The position numbers were made by a program, and so were the translations under genes. The notes below the pieces were generated by a model. It had not been told where the DNA came from and searched no databases. It worked only from the letters and a program-made list of their open reading frames with translations. Shown here piece by piece: positions 51,702 to 60,814 of a DNA stretch of 64,000 bases. This DNA is from Pedobacter frigiditerrae (lineage in GTDB: Bacteria; Bacteroidota; Bacteroidia; Sphingobacteriales; Sphingobacteriaceae). Positions within the stretch are counted from its first letter, which is position 1, and every line of letters starts with the position of its first letter. The stretch covers positions 1,612,001 through 1,676,000 of the forward strand of contig NZ_SJSK01000001.1 in NCBI RefSeq assembly GCF_004331645.1. Direction: 5' to 3'.

Positions 51702-52931
51702 TTATTCGTATCTCAATGCTTCAACAGGATCTAGCTTCGATGCCTTTTTAGCAGGGTAATAACCAGAAAGTATTCCAATGCCAACGCAAAGGGCAAAGCC
51801 TATCATGATAAATGCCCACGGCATTAAAAAAGCGCCTCCCATAGATAGGGAAATTAAATTTCCAATCCCGACCCCTAAGAGAATTCCAAAAAATCCTCCG
51901 AGCAAACAAATTACAATAGCTTCAATTAAAAATTGTTTTCTAATTACAGATGGATTTGCCCCAATGGCTTTTCTAATCCCAATTTCACGTGTTCGCTCAG
52001 TTACAGAAACAAGCATAATATTCATTAATGCAATAGATGCTCCTAAAAGGGTTATAGCGCCAATAGCAATTCCACCAATTACCACATATTTTAAATTTTC
52101 ATCTAAAGTTTCTGCAACAGAATCACTTTTGGTTATCTCAAAGTTATTTGGTTGACCAATTTTAACCTTCCTTATATTTCTAAATTCTGAGGTTGCCTCG
52201 CCAATAACATTATCCATTAATTCTTTACTTGGCACATTAACAGTGATTGTATAAGATGGATTGGAATTGGAATTAATCAGCTTAGCTTTGTAGAGAGGTA
52301 CATACACTGCTCTATCCGTATTAGACCCCATACCCGAACCTTTTTCGGCAAGAACACCAATAACTTTAAACTTATTATTGCCTACATTAATTACTTTATC
52401 TAATGGGGTTTCTTTTTTGAATACTGTTTTTGCAATTTCACTTCCAATGATACAAATGTTGTTGCCTAAAGTAGCTTCAGAATTTGTGAAATTTCTTCCT
52501 AAAGAAAGATTTAATCCTTGTGAGCCTAATCCATTTTCGTCAATACCTTGTACATTAATGTTAGGATTTGTTTTTTCTTGCTGATACTTTACCGTCGAAC
52601 CCCCACTGGCAAATACACTTACCGAAACATTAGCAGGTGCATTTAATCGTTCTTTAAATTTCATTGCATCTTCGTAACGAATTGATTTAAATGGCTTTGG
52701 TCTTTTTCCATTTCCAATTCTTATACCACTTCCTCTATTTCTGATATTAAAAGAGTTAGCTCCCATACTGGAAAAAGCCTCGGTCATACTTGTCTTTATA
52801 GCATCAATAGTCGTTAAAATCCCAACCAAGGCAGACAAGCCAATCGCAATAATTAACGCAGTAAGAATGGTGCGAAGGCGATTACTTTTAATAGACTGTA
52901 GTGCAAGTCTTACGTTTTCGGTATAAGTCAT
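51702..52931 (-). CDS. MacB/FtsX-type ABC transporter permease
   Basis: A 409-residue permease with a first membrane helix (TILTALIIAIGLSALVGIL), a large periplasmic MacB-PCD-like domain (about residues 45-275) and three C-terminal helices (IGGIAIGAITLLGASIALMN, then QFLIEAIVICLLGGFFGILL and the last near residues 370-390), including the TREIGIRKAIGA loop that contacts the ATPase. The end (KLDPVEALRYE) is standard for the family. The ATPase partner is not adjacent. It probably exports or releases a lipoprotein or small molecule. Confidence 0.9.
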   Translation of the reverse strand: MTYTENVRLALQSIKSNRLRTILTALIIAIGLSALVGILTTIDAIKTSMTEAFSSMGANSFNIRNRGSGIRIGNGKRPKPFKSIRYEDAMKFKERLNAPANVSVSVFASGGSTVKYQQEKTNPNINVQGIDENGLGSQGLNLSLGRNFTNSEATLGNNICIIGSEIAKTVFKKETPLDKVINVGNNKFKVIGVLAEKGSGMGSNTDRAVYVPLYKAKLINSNSNPSYTITVNVPSKELMDNVIGEATSEFRNIRKVKIGQPNNFEITKSDSVAETLDENLKYVVIGGIAIGAITLLGASIALMNIMLVSVTERTREIGIRKAIGANPSVIRKQFLIEAIVICLLGGFFGILLGVGIGNLISLSMGGAFLMPWAFIMIGFALCVGIGILSGYYPAKKASKLDPVEALRYE

Positions 52932-52958
52932 TTGATGGAAATAAATACTAGTTAGGAG

Positions 52959-52994
52959 TAAAAATAAAAAGTCCCGCTGTTAAGACAACGAGAC
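52959..52994 (-). terminator. Terminator of the A-type carrier gene
   Basis: On the minus strand GTCTCGTTGT and ACAGCGGGAC pair over 10 bases (with two G-U pairs), loop CTTA, and TTTTTATTTT follows (complement of 52961-52970). It ends the gene at 53023-53376. Confidence 0.75.
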
Positions 52995-53022
52995 CTGTTA
53001 AAATGTTACAAATATAATCTGC

Positions 53023-53376
53023 TTAAACTGAAAAGCTAGTTCCGCAACCACAAGAACTAGCGGCATTCGGATTACTAAAAGTAAATCCCCTTGAGTTTAA
53101 ACCATCTTGCCAATCAACCTGCATTCCTAATAAATACATTTGATGTGCTTTATGCATAAATATCTTAATTCCATCAACAATAAATTCTTGGTCGCCATCC
53201 TTCTTTTGGTCGAAACCTAAAACATAGCTCATTCCAGAGCAGCCACCACCTTCAACTCCAACTCTTAATCCAAAATCATCAGCTATTTCTTGTTGGTCTT
53301 TAAGTTTCAAAAGTTCCTTAACCGCAGTTTCTGTAAATGATACAGGTGCAAAAGTAGTTTCTACTGTGTTACTCAT
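53023..53376 (-). CDS. A-type iron-sulfur carrier (IscA/ErpA/SufA family)
   Basis: The start is the ATG giving MSNTVETTFAPVSFTE (117 residues); a longer frame adds 8 residues and is less typical. The three Cys ligands are present: one in GVEGGGCSGMSYVLGF and two in SSCGCGTSFSV at the C-terminus. It delivers Fe-S clusters to target proteins. No other suf/isc gene is in the window. Confidence 0.93.
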   Translation of the reverse strand: MSNTVETTFAPVSFTETAVKELLKLKDQQEIADDFGLRVGVEGGGCSGMSYVLGFDQKKDGDQEFIVDGIKIFMHKAHQMYLLGMQVDWQDGLNSRGFTFSNPNAASSCGCGTSFSV

Positions 53377-53467
53377 ATTTTTTAAAATTAGTACCCACAA
53401 ATATAAATATTAATGTACATTTTTGTTCGTTGCACTTATTAATATTACGGTATTCAAACAAAATAGA

Positions 53468-53998
53468 ATGAACATCACATACTTCTTCACCCAAGTTGCC
53501 ATTTTCGCATTTGGCGGAATAATCACAGTTGCTGCTGCTTATTTTTTATTAAAGAACGATATTCAGAATTATTTCAGATTTAAAACTTTAGAAGCGAATA
53601 AGGATAGCCGAAGCTCACTTTTCCCACTTCGTTTGCAAGCCTATGAACGGTTAATTATTTTTACAGAACGAATTAATCCTGCAAATCTTTTAGTGAGATT
53701 ACATCAACAAGGTATTGGTGTTAAAGAATTACAAGCAATTATATTAAATGATATCAAGTCGGAATATCAACACAACATCACTCAGCAGCTTTATGTTGAT
53801 TCGATAAGTTGGAATGTAGTTCGTAAATTAAAGGATGATACCATTGCGATGGTTAATAATGTGGTACAAGGTTTGCCAGAAACGGCTACTGGTATAGATA
53901 TCAGCAAAAAGGTTTTGCAACACATGAGTGGGATAGAAGAAAATCCTTACGATTTAACAATAGACCACCTTAAAAAAGACATACATAAATTGTTTTAA
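53468..53998 (+). CDS. Conserved hypothetical membrane-anchored protein
   Basis: The start is the ATG giving MNITYFFTQVAIFAFGGIIT (176 residues) rather than one 15 codons upstream. One N-terminal membrane helix is followed by a helical cytoplasmic domain (FPLRLQAYERLIIFTERINP, ANLLVRLHQQGIGVKELQAI). No family recognised. It is 78 bases upstream of the mutase gene. Confidence 0.78.
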   Translation: MNITYFFTQVAIFAFGGIITVAAAYFLLKNDIQNYFRFKTLEANKDSRSSLFPLRLQAYERLIIFTERINPANLLVRLHQQGIGVKELQAIILNDIKSEYQHNITQQLYVDSISWNVVRKLKDDTIAMVNNVVQGLPETATGIDISKKVLQHMSGIEENPYDLTIDHLKKDIHKLF

Positions 53999-54076
53999 GG
54001 ATTATTTCTTTAAACCGCTTAAACTGGTTAATTGTATTTTTAACCAACTAACCACTTCACCAGTTAACCAAAAGCC

Positions 54077-55621
54077 ATGGATAAGAAATTTACTACAACA
54101 TCTGGAATTGAAATAAAGGATATCTATACCTCTGCTAAATCTTTAACAGAAACTCCAGGCGAATTTCCATTTACCAGGGGGATACAAAAAGACATGTATC
54201 GTGGGCGTTTGTGGACAATGAGGCAATATGCAGGTTTCTCAACTGCCGAAGAATCTAATAAACGATATCATTATTTATTAGCTCAAGGTACAATGGGCTT
54301 GTCCGTCGCATTCGATTTGCCAACACAAATAGGTTACGATTCTGATCACGAAATGGCAGATGGAGAGGTTGGGAAAGTTGGGGTGGCGATAGACTCATTA
54401 AAAGATATTGAAATACTTTTTGAGGGGATAGAGCTAAAGAAAATAACAACCTCTATGACTATTAATGCTACTGCTTCTATTTTATTAGCAATGTATATTG
54501 CATTGGCTAAAAAACAAGGGGCAGATTTAAAAGAAATATCAGGTACTATTCAGAATGATATACTAAAGGAGTACGCAGCTAGGGGAACCTATATTTATCC
54601 GCCAAAAGCATCAATGCGCATCATTACTGATATTTTTGAATATTGTAGTAAAGAAGTTCCAAAATGGAATACAATTTCAATTTCTGGTTATCATATTCGT
54701 GAAGCAGGTTCTACAGCAGTACAAGAGTTGGCTTTTACTTTGGCAAATGGCAAAGCTTATTTAAACGCTGCATTAGAAATGGGTTTAGATATTAATGTTT
54801 TTGCAAAGCGGTTATCTTTCTTTTTCAATTGTCACAATAATTTCTTTGAAGAAATTGCCAAGTTTAGAGCAGCCAGAAGGATGTGGGCAAATATGACAAA
54901 ATCTCTAGGCGCAACAGATGAAAAAGCAATGATGCTGAGATTTCATACGCAAACTGGAGGTTCAACACTTACAGCTCAGCAACCACTAAACAATGTAATT
55001 AGAGTTACTAACCAAGCAATGGCGGCGGTTTTAGGCGGAACGCAGTCTTTGCATACAAATGGTTATGATGAAGCTTTGTCTTTGCCAACTGAGGCTGCGG
55101 CAAAAATCGCCCTACGCACACAGCAAGTTATTGCATTTGAGAGTGGGGTAACAGATACTGTCGACCCCTTGGCTGGTTCTTATTTTATAGAAACTTTAAC
55201 CGATGAGATAGAAGGTGCCGCGTATATATATATAGATAAGATAGACGCAATGGGTGGTTCTGTTAACGCAATTGAAAATGGGTACATTCAACAAGAAATT
55301 GCAAACTCAGCATATCAATATCAAAAAGAGGTAGAAAGTGCAGAACGTGTTATTGTAGGGGTTAATAAATTTACTCAAGAAACAGAAGCTATTACAGATA
55401 CGCTAACCATTGATGAAACCATCAGGATTATCCAAACAGAAAAAATAAATAAGCTAAAAGCGGAAAGGGATAATGAAAAAGTCTCTTTAGCGTTAAAGAA
55501 CTTAATCGAAGCAGCTAAATCTAACGATAATCTAATGCCATTTATCTTAATTGCGGTGGAAGAATATGCCACCCTGGGTGAAATAGCCGATGCCATGAGA
55601 AATGTGTTTGGAGAATATTAA
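54077..55621 (+). CDS. Acyl-CoA mutase catalytic subunit (methylmalonyl-CoA mutase type) without B12 domain
   Basis: This 514-residue protein covers the TIM-barrel domain of methylmalonyl-CoA mutase: [75 protein letters not shown] and [17 protein letters not shown]. Tyr 51 and Arg 169 occupy the places of Tyr89 and Arg207 of the Propionibacterium enzyme (same 118-residue spacing), which indicates the methylmalonyl-CoA rather than isobutyryl-CoA type. The C-terminal cobalamin domain with DxHxxG is absent, and the frame ends normally. The B12 subunit must be encoded elsewhere. Confidence 0.88.
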   Translation: MDKKFTTTSGIEIKDIYTSAKSLTETPGEFPFTRGIQKDMYRGRLWTMRQYAGFSTAEESNKRYHYLLAQGTMGLSVAFDLPTQIGYDSDHEMADGEVGKVGVAIDSLKDIEILFEGIELKKITTSMTINATASILLAMYIALAKKQGADLKEISGTIQNDILKEYAARGTYIYPPKASMRIITDIFEYCSKEVPKWNTISISGYHIREAGSTAVQELAFTLANGKAYLNAALEMGLDINVFAKRLSFFFNCHNNFFEEIAKFRAARRMWANMTKSLGATDEKAMMLRFHTQTGGSTLTAQQPLNNVIRVTNQAMAAVLGGTQSLHTNGYDEALSLPTEAAAKIALRTQQVIAFESGVTDTVDPLAGSYFIETLTDEIEGAAYIYIDKIDAMGGSVNAIENGYIQQEIANSAYQYQKEVESAERVIVGVNKFTQETEAITDTLTIDETIRIIQTEKINKLKAERDNEKVSLALKNLIEAAKSNDNLMPFILIAVEEYATLGEIADAMRNVFGEY

Positions 55622-55623
55622 TT

Positions 55624-55732
55624 TGTGGTTAAAAAATAGTTATCAACACAAAAAATTTAGGTTAAGTAGTTTATGATACTGCTTCTGAACTACTTACAAA
55701 TTAATTAAAAAAAATGTTCTTTTTGTTGATAA
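55624..55732. promoter_or_regulatory. DnaA-box cluster upstream of dnaA (possible oriC part or autoregulation)
   Basis: TTATCAACA lies at 55640-55648 and its exact reverse complement TGTTGATAA at 55724-55732; each differs by one base from the TTATCCACA consensus. A third, TGTGGTTAA (55624-55632), is also one mismatch away. They lie in an AT-rich 193-base spacer before dnaA. Too few boxes are visible to call an origin with certainty. Confidence 0.45.
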
Positions 55733-55814
55733 TTTTTTGAATATTCGATGTTCCAAAAGGGCACATCCGTAATGTCCTTATTAGAACTGAAAACCAACAA
55801 ATTAACGAATAACA

Positions 55815-57245
55815 ATGGAAAAAACTTGTACCGAAGTATGGAAGAACTGTCTCCAAATAATTAAGGATAACATTCCGAACCAAAGTTTTAAAACTTGGTT
55901 CGAACCGATATCAGCACTTAAATTAGAGGGAAAGGTTTTAACCATCCAGGTGCCTAGTTTATTTTTTTATGAATGGCTTGAAGAACACTATGTGGGCTTG
56001 CTTCGTAAAACAGTAAAAAAGCAATTGGGAGATGAAGGAAGATTAGAGTATAATATCGTGGTCGACAAGTCGTCGAACACAGGCTCTCCTTACACAACAA
56101 ATATGCCCTCTAACGGAAATGGGGCAGAAGCAAAAATGCAATCAATGCCAATTCCTGTATCAATAAACAAGGATATCAAAAATCCATTTATTATACCTGG
56201 ATTGAAAAAACTAACTGTAGACCCACAGTTAAATCCGAATTACACTTTCGAAAACTATGTTGAGGGAGATTGTAATAGATTAGCTCGTTCTGCAGGATAT
56301 GCCGTAGCGGCAAAACCCGGAGGCACTTCATTTAATCCATTAATGATTTATGGTGGGGTAGGCTTAGGTAAAACGCATTTGGCACAAGCTATTGGTAACG
56401 AGATTAAACGTAGTATGCCTGATAAATTGGTTATCTATGTTTCTTGTGAAAAATTCTGCCAACAGTTTGTGGATTCATTAAAGAATAACACAATTAACGA
56501 TTTTGTGAACTTTTATCAAGCAATGGATGTGATCATTATGGATGATGTACATAACTTTGCAGGTAAGGAAAAAACTCAAGATATTTTCTTCCACATCTTT
56601 AATCACTTACATCAATCAGGTAAGCAGGTTATCTTAACCTCAGACAAAGCGCCTAAGGATTTAGCTGGATTAGAAGAAAGATTATTAAGTCGTTTCAAAT
56701 GGGGATTGTCTGCAGATTTACAAGTGCCAGATTTGGAAGTTCGTATCGCTATTCTTAAAAAGAAAATGTATGCTGATGGCATTGAGTTGCCAAGCGATGT
56801 TGTAGAATACGTAGCGCATAATATTGATAACAATGTACGTGAACTAGAAGGGGCAATGGTTTCTTTATTAGCACAGTCTACATTGAATAAGAAAGATATC
56901 GATTTAGCTTTGGCTAAACAGATGCTGAAGAACTTTATCAAAAATACTTCGAAAGAAATTTCAATGGAGTACATCCAGAAATTGGTGTGCGAATACTTTG
57001 AGGTTCCTGTTGATATGGTTAAATCACAAACTCGTAAACGCGAAATTGTACAGGCTCGTCAAATTTCAATGTATTTGTCTAAAAGCCACACCAAATCTTC
57101 ATTAAAAACAATTGGGGCATTTTTTGGAGGTAGAGACCATTCTACGGTAATTTATGCTTGTCAGACAGTTGAAGATTTAATTGAAACAGATAAAAAATTC
57201 AAAGCGTATGTTAATGATATTCAGAAAAAACTGAAAATGAGTTAA
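55815..57245 (+). CDS. dnaA: Chromosomal replication initiator protein DnaA
   Basis: A 476-residue initiator. Domain I covers residues 1-85 (WKNCLQIIKDNIPNQSFKTW), a linker about 85-130, then the AAA+ domain with Walker A GGVGLGKT at 180-187 and Walker B VIIMDDVH (Asp 243-244), and the C-terminal DNA-binding domain with the DnaA signature GGRDHSTVIYA. The length is normal and the start is supported by the family N-terminus. A clear terminator follows. Confidence 0.97.
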   Translation: MEKTCTEVWKNCLQIIKDNIPNQSFKTWFEPISALKLEGKVLTIQVPSLFFYEWLEEHYVGLLRKTVKKQLGDEGRLEYNIVVDKSSNTGSPYTTNMPSNGNGAEAKMQSMPIPVSINKDIKNPFIIPGLKKLTVDPQLNPNYTFENYVEGDCNRLARSAGYAVAAKPGGTSFNPLMIYGGVGLGKTHLAQAIGNEIKRSMPDKLVIYVSCEKFCQQFVDSLKNNTINDFVNFYQAMDVIIMDDVHNFAGKEKTQDIFFHIFNHLHQSGKQVILTSDKAPKDLAGLEERLLSRFKWGLSADLQVPDLEVRIAILKKKMYADGIELPSDVVEYVAHNIDNNVRELEGAMVSLLAQSTLNKKDIDLALAKQMLKNFIKNTSKEISMEYIQKLVCEYFEVPVDMVKSQTRKREIVQARQISMYLSKSHTKSSLKTIGAFFGGRDHSTVIYACQTVEDLIETDKKFKAYVNDIQKKLKMS

Positions 57246-57262
57246 ACTATAATAAAAATTTT

Positions 57263-57292
57263 AAAGGCATCAGTTTACTGATGCCTTTTTTT
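57263..57292 (+). terminator. dnaA terminator
   Basis: AAAGGCATCAG pairs with CTGATGCCTTT with a 4-base loop, followed by a run of T. A classic intrinsic terminator 18 bases after the dnaA stop. Confidence 0.88.
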
Positions 57293-57514
57293 ATGACTGA
57301 AAATATGATTGATATTTCGAAATTATACACTGGCCTTAAAACCTGTGATGGTGTTAAGATATATTTAGGAGATAAACTTACAGCACCATTTTACTTTCCA
57401 ATGTTAGTACAGTTTGATTTTAAGGAAAACAAATTTGTGGTAACTACCACTGGTAAAAATAAATCACTTTACAGAAAGTATCTTATTGAAGATTTGGCAT
57501 TAAACCCTAGTTAA
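57293..57514 (+). CDS. Small hypothetical protein, possibly the first half of a broken gene
   Basis: The start is set at the ATG just after the dnaA terminator (MTENMIDISKLYTGL); an earlier ATG lies inside the terminator stem and a later one at 57305 is possible. The 73-residue product contains CDGVKIYLGDKLTAPFYFP and ends NPS. The stop TAA is followed in the same frame by a further 74 codons without a stop (57515-57736), so it may be one gene cut by a nonsense codon. No family recognised. Confidence 0.5.
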   Translation: MTENMIDISKLYTGLKTCDGVKIYLGDKLTAPFYFPMLVQFDFKENKFVVTTTGKNKSLYRKYLIEDLALNPS

Positions 57515-57532
57515 AGAATTATCAGTAATTCT

Positions 57533-57736
57533 TTGATTTTTCAAAGTGTTAAGATAGCTGATTTAGTTAAAATAACAGTTGAAAACATTAAGGACTCCTT
57601 ATTTAATGAAGGTGATGTTGTAAAGGTTATCGAGATAAACGAATGGGATGTTGTGGTTCAATCCTTATCTGATGAAAATATTAAAACAACCATTCACTTT
57701 CATGAGTTTCTAGAAATGTGGCGGTTTGAAGAGTAA
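57533..57736 (+). CDS. Small hypothetical protein or second half of the preceding gene
   Basis: Sixty-seven codons opened by TTG (there is no ATG), in the same frame as the preceding small gene. The product (DSLFNEGDVVKVIEINEWDV then HFHEFLEMWRFEE) looks like genuine protein. The lack of a proper start and the shared frame suggest either internal reinitiation or a nonsense-interrupted single gene of about 148 codons. No family recognised. Confidence 0.4.
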   Translation: MIFQSVKIADLVKITVENIKDSLFNEGDVVKVIEINEWDVVVQSLSDENIKTTIHFHEFLEMWRFEE

Positions 57737-57737
57737 A

Positions 57738-58277
57738 TTACAAATACATCAACCCATAATACAAAGCTGCAACATGAAGAGCCTGATCAATTTTATTATC
57801 CTTTAAAAGTTGCTTCACTTCTTCAATTGTATATTCTTCAACATTTAAAATCTCATGTTCATCTAAATGTTGTTCGTGGGTTTTTATTCCACCTTTTAAT
57901 AGGTAAGTAAAAGTCTTGTTGGTTGATGTTGCAGGATTAGGATATAGTGTAGCAATTAATTTACAGCTGTCGAAACTATATCCAGTTTCTTCTTGTAGTT
58001 CTCTTATTATTCCAGCTTCTGGTTCTTCACCGTCATCAATAACTCCACCGGGCACTTCTAAAGAAATTATATCTGCTGCAAAACGATATTGTCTTACTAG
58101 AATTATTTTGCCTTCTTTTGTTAATGCAACCGCGTTTGCCCAATTGGGATATTCGAGTACATAATAATCGTCCTTAATACTCCCATTTTGTAATTTGCAA
58201 GTATCAACCCTTAAAGTGGCCCACTTTTCTTTTACTAAATATTTTGAAGCAATTTTTTGCCACTTTAAAATTTCCAT
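57738..58277 (-). CDS. NUDIX hydrolase (ADP-ribose pyrophosphatase-like)
   Basis: The start MEILKWQKIASKYLVKEKW gives 179 residues; a longer frame adds 19 hydrophobic residues overlapping the upstream gene and is rejected. The Nudix box is complete, with the family spacing (GGVIDDGEEPEAGIIREL then QEETGY). The LEVPGG segment before it and its length suggest an ADP-sugar pyrophosphatase. It lies 4 bases after the hypothetical gene at 58282. Confidence 0.9.
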   Translation of the reverse strand: MEILKWQKIASKYLVKEKWATLRVDTCKLQNGSIKDDYYVLEYPNWANAVALTKEGKIILVRQYRFAADIISLEVPGGVIDDGEEPEAGIIRELQEETGYSFDSCKLIATLYPNPATSTNKTFTYLLKGGIKTHEQHLDEHEILNVEEYTIEEVKQLLKDNKIDQALHVAALYYGLMYL

Positions 58278-58281
58278 GTAA

Positions 58282-58668
58282 TTATAAATATTGCTGAATA
58301 ATTTTTTGACGATGCATATTAACCAAATGCACAATTTTATGCTTGTTTGATAACTGTTCGTAAATTAGGTTCAGTTTTGGTGCGATAATTTGATTTTGTT
58401 CTTGACTAGTGCCTAATTGATAATACAAGAATTCACTTAAAGAATCTAATTTTTCAGCAGGAAGTTCAATTTCATTTAACCATTGTTCAAAGGAAGAATT
58501 ATCCTTGTTGTATAGTATAGAATTAGAAAGCGAAAAACTATTCAACATTGTTTCATTAAATAGTAATTCTGCTTCATCTAACTTAAGCTCAAGTTTTAAC
58601 CCCATTATTCTGGCTAAAACCTGAGCAAGCTTTTCTATTTCTGCTGTAATTAAATCTCTTCTATACAT
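58282..58668 (-). CDS. Hypothetical protein, helical
   Basis: A 128-residue, Leu/Glu-rich, helical protein (MYRRDLITAEIEKLAQVLAR) with no membrane segment or motif. It shares an operon with the NUDIX gene downstream (4-base gap), and the TPM gene lies 50 bases upstream. Function unknown. Confidence 0.72.
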   Translation of the reverse strand: MYRRDLITAEIEKLAQVLARIMGLKLELKLDEAELLFNETMLNSFSLSNSILYNKDNSSFEQWLNEIELPAEKLDSLSEFLYYQLGTSQEQNQIIAPKLNLIYEQLSNKHKIVHLVNMHRQKIIQQYL

Positions 58669-58718
58669 CCTAAGGACTATTTATGGCTTATTGTCAATCT
58701 AAAATTGTAATTTCATTT

Positions 58719-59495
58719 TTACCAGCTACCACTACTACCTCCACCGCCAAAACTTCCGCCTCCAAATCCGCCAAATCCACCTCCGCCACTGCTTCCGCCA
58801 AAACCGCCACCAAATCCACTTCCGCCAGAATTACGCCCTCCCCCTAATAAAGCACCAAACAAAAGGGCTTCTGCAACGCCGCGTCCGCCAATAACTTGAC
58901 TTCCGCCACCGCCACCACCTTTTCTAATAACAACTGCTATAATAATGATGATGATAATAACAATAAAGCCTGCACTTCCTTTACCACCTCTTGATTTAGA
59001 TTTTGGCTTGTCATTTTTGTATTCGCCCTTAATTACTGAAATAATCGAGTTAGTACCAGCATCAATTCCGGCAAAATAATCGCCAGTTTTGAAAAATGGT
59101 TTGATATCATTTTCTATAATTCTCTTGGTATAAACGTCAGGCAAAGCACCTTCCAGGCCATAGCCAGTTTGAATAGACATTTTTCTGTCGCCAATGGCAA
59201 TTAATAAGATAACACCATTGTTTTTTCCTTTACCACCAATTCCCCATTTGCGTCCGAGCTCAAGTGCATACTCGTTAATGTCATAATCCCCAACGGTTTT
59301 TATCAGCACTACAGATATCTGATTTGAAGTAGAATCATCTAAAGCAACTAGTTTTTGTTCTAGTTGTTGTATTTGTCCAGCACTCAAAGTATTGGTATAA
59401 TCGTTAACTAGTGTATTTGGTTTTGCCGGAAATTCTTGTGCGGAAGCAAGGAAATAACCAAAAGTAAATAAAAGTAAGAGTGCTAATTTTTTCAT
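58719..59495 (-). CDS. TPM-domain protein with glycine-rich tail (YgcG family)
   Basis: The start MKKLALLLLFTFGYFLASAQ gives a signal peptide and 258 residues. The TPM domain (residues about 22-150) has NTLVNDYTNTLSAGQIQQLE and GGKGKNNGVILLIAIGDRKM. A membrane helix (FIVIIIIIIIAVVIRK) and a tail of Gly, Ser and Phe follow. The TPM domain probably works in photosystem-repair-like or membrane-quality processes; in bacteria its role is not settled. It is grouped with a second TPM gene and lemA. Confidence 0.87.
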   Translation of the reverse strand: MKKLALLLLFTFGYFLASAQEFPAKPNTLVNDYTNTLSAGQIQQLEQKLVALDDSTSNQISVVLIKTVGDYDINEYALELGRKWGIGGKGKNNGVILLIAIGDRKMSIQTGYGLEGALPDVYTKRIIENDIKPFFKTGDYFAGIDAGTNSIISVIKGEYKNDKPKSKSRGGKGSAGFIVIIIIIIIAVVIRKGGGGGGSQVIGGRGVAEALLFGALLGGGRNSGGSGFGGGFGGSSGGGGFGGFGGGSFGGGGSSGSW

Positions 59496-59496
59496 T

Positions 59497-59940
59497 TTAT
59501 TTGGTTTCATCTTGGTCCATATAAATAATGTCATTTGGCAGTTCATTTACATCACCACTTTGATAAGGAAAAAATAAAGCAAGTTTCTCGCCAGCAAGTG
59601 CTACTCCTGCAATAATTCCTTCAGCGATATTGCCGCTTAAAAAATGAGCTTTCATGGCAACTTGAGTAGTTTCCCAAAAATCATCTGGTACAACTGTATC
59701 AATTCCTCTATCGCCAATAATAGCAAATTTATGGTCGGCATACGCTAAATAGATAAGTACGCCATTATGTTGCGCTGTTTTATCCATACCTAATTCGGCA
59801 AAATACTCGGTTGCTCTTTCGAAAGCACTGCCATGGCAGTTTTTTTCAACAGCTATTCTAATTTCTCCTGAAGTTGCTTTTTCGGCATCTGCAATGGCAT
59901 TGGCTATTAATTCTTGTTCTTCTGTTGTGAAAAAAGGCAT
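59497..59940 (-). CDS. TPM-domain protein, short cytoplasmic-type
   Basis: A 147-residue TPM protein without signal peptide (MPFFTTEEQELIANAIADAE). It has SGEIRIAVEKNC, AQHNGVLIYLAYADHKFAII and GDRGIDTVV. It lies 1 base upstream of the longer TPM gene. The LemA-TPM-TPM set is common in Bacteroidota. Confidence 0.88.
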   Translation of the reverse strand: MPFFTTEEQELIANAIADAEKATSGEIRIAVEKNCHGSAFERATEYFAELGMDKTAQHNGVLIYLAYADHKFAIIGDRGIDTVVPDDFWETTQVAMKAHFLSGNIAEGIIAGVALAGEKLALFFPYQSGDVNELPNDIIYMDQDETK

Positions 59941-59962
59941 ATAAATGTTTTTATAAAATTAA

Positions 59963-60002
59963 AGGGTAACATGTGTTCTGTTATTAAAACACACATTACC
60001 CT
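59963..60002 (-). terminator. Hairpin between lemA and the TPM genes
   Basis: A 15-bp stem with two mismatches (59963-59977 with 59988-60002), followed on the minus strand by T-rich sequence. It may attenuate transcription into the TPM genes. Confidence 0.5.
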
Positions 60003-60020
60003 AATTATGTTATTTTACAA

Positions 60021-60608
60021 CTAAAATGCTACAGTTGGTGCTTTTTCTGCTCCAGCATCTGCTTTAAATCCTGCTTTAGGTGCAAAACCGAATAAGCCTG
60101 AAGTTAAATTGTTAGGGAATGACCTAACGGTTGTATTGTAAGCTTGTATCGATTCATTAAAATCTTTACGAGCAACTGTAATTCTGTTTTCAGTACCTTC
60201 TAGTTGTGCAGAAAGGTCGCTAAATTGTTGAGTAGCTTTTAATTCAGGGTAATTTTCAGTCAACACCATTAGTTTTCCTAACGCTTGCGTGATTTGACCT
60301 TGAGCTTGTTGATATTTCTCAATGTTTTCAGCATTCAATTTATCAGGGTCAATAGTAATTTTGCTAGCACTTGCACGTGCTTCAATCACTGCAGTTAAAG
60401 TTCCTTGCTCAAATTTAGCGGCTCCTTTAACGGTATTCACTAAATTAGGTATTAAATCTGCTCTACGTTGATACTGTGCCTCTACTTGGCTCCATTTGGT
60501 CTGAACATCAACATCAAGCTTTACTAACTTGTTGTATCCGTTACAGCCGCTAAACAGGGCAATTAAAATTACAACGCCAATTATTCCAAAGATTACTGGT
60601 TTTTTCAT
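60021..60608 (-). CDS. LemA family protein
   Basis: A 195-residue LemA protein with a lipobox-like N-terminal segment (IALFSGCNGY, Cys about residue 22). The helical core has VDVQTKWSQVEAQYQRRADL and IPNLVNTVKGAAKFEQGTL, which are family hallmarks. It is the first gene of the LemA-TPM-TPM group. The biochemical function is unknown. Confidence 0.93.
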   Translation of the reverse strand: MKKPVIFGIIGVVILIALFSGCNGYNKLVKLDVDVQTKWSQVEAQYQRRADLIPNLVNTVKGAAKFEQGTLTAVIEARASASKITIDPDKLNAENIEKYQQAQGQITQALGKLMVLTENYPELKATQQFSDLSAQLEGTENRITVARKDFNESIQAYNTTVRSFPNNLTSGLFGFAPKAGFKADAGAEKAPTVAF

Positions 60609-60775
60609 TCTATTTTTGTTTTTTAGGTTTCTATTTCAATTTAGATATCAATATTCATACCTTGTTACTAAAGAAGACAAAATACTGACAAGTTGCCATA
60701 AATGTTACACTAATATACTAAATAAAGCCTAATCGCAAATCTTGTCAAAAACTGTCAACTGTAAATTGAAAACTG

Positions 60776-60783
60776 TATTTTTG
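60776..60783 (+). promoter_or_regulatory. -7 box upstream of the COG2509 flavoprotein gene
   Basis: TATTTTTG, 31 bases before the ATG. A short hairpin (TCGAG-ataaaaa-CTCGA) lies between it and the start codon. No -33 match. Confidence 0.3.
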
Positions 60784-60814
60784 TATTATTCGAGATAAAA
60801 ACTCGACATGAACT

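Noticed and set aside
55640..55732. Certain oriC
   Set aside because: Only three near-consensus boxes were seen and no unwinding element could be proven; reported as a candidate only.
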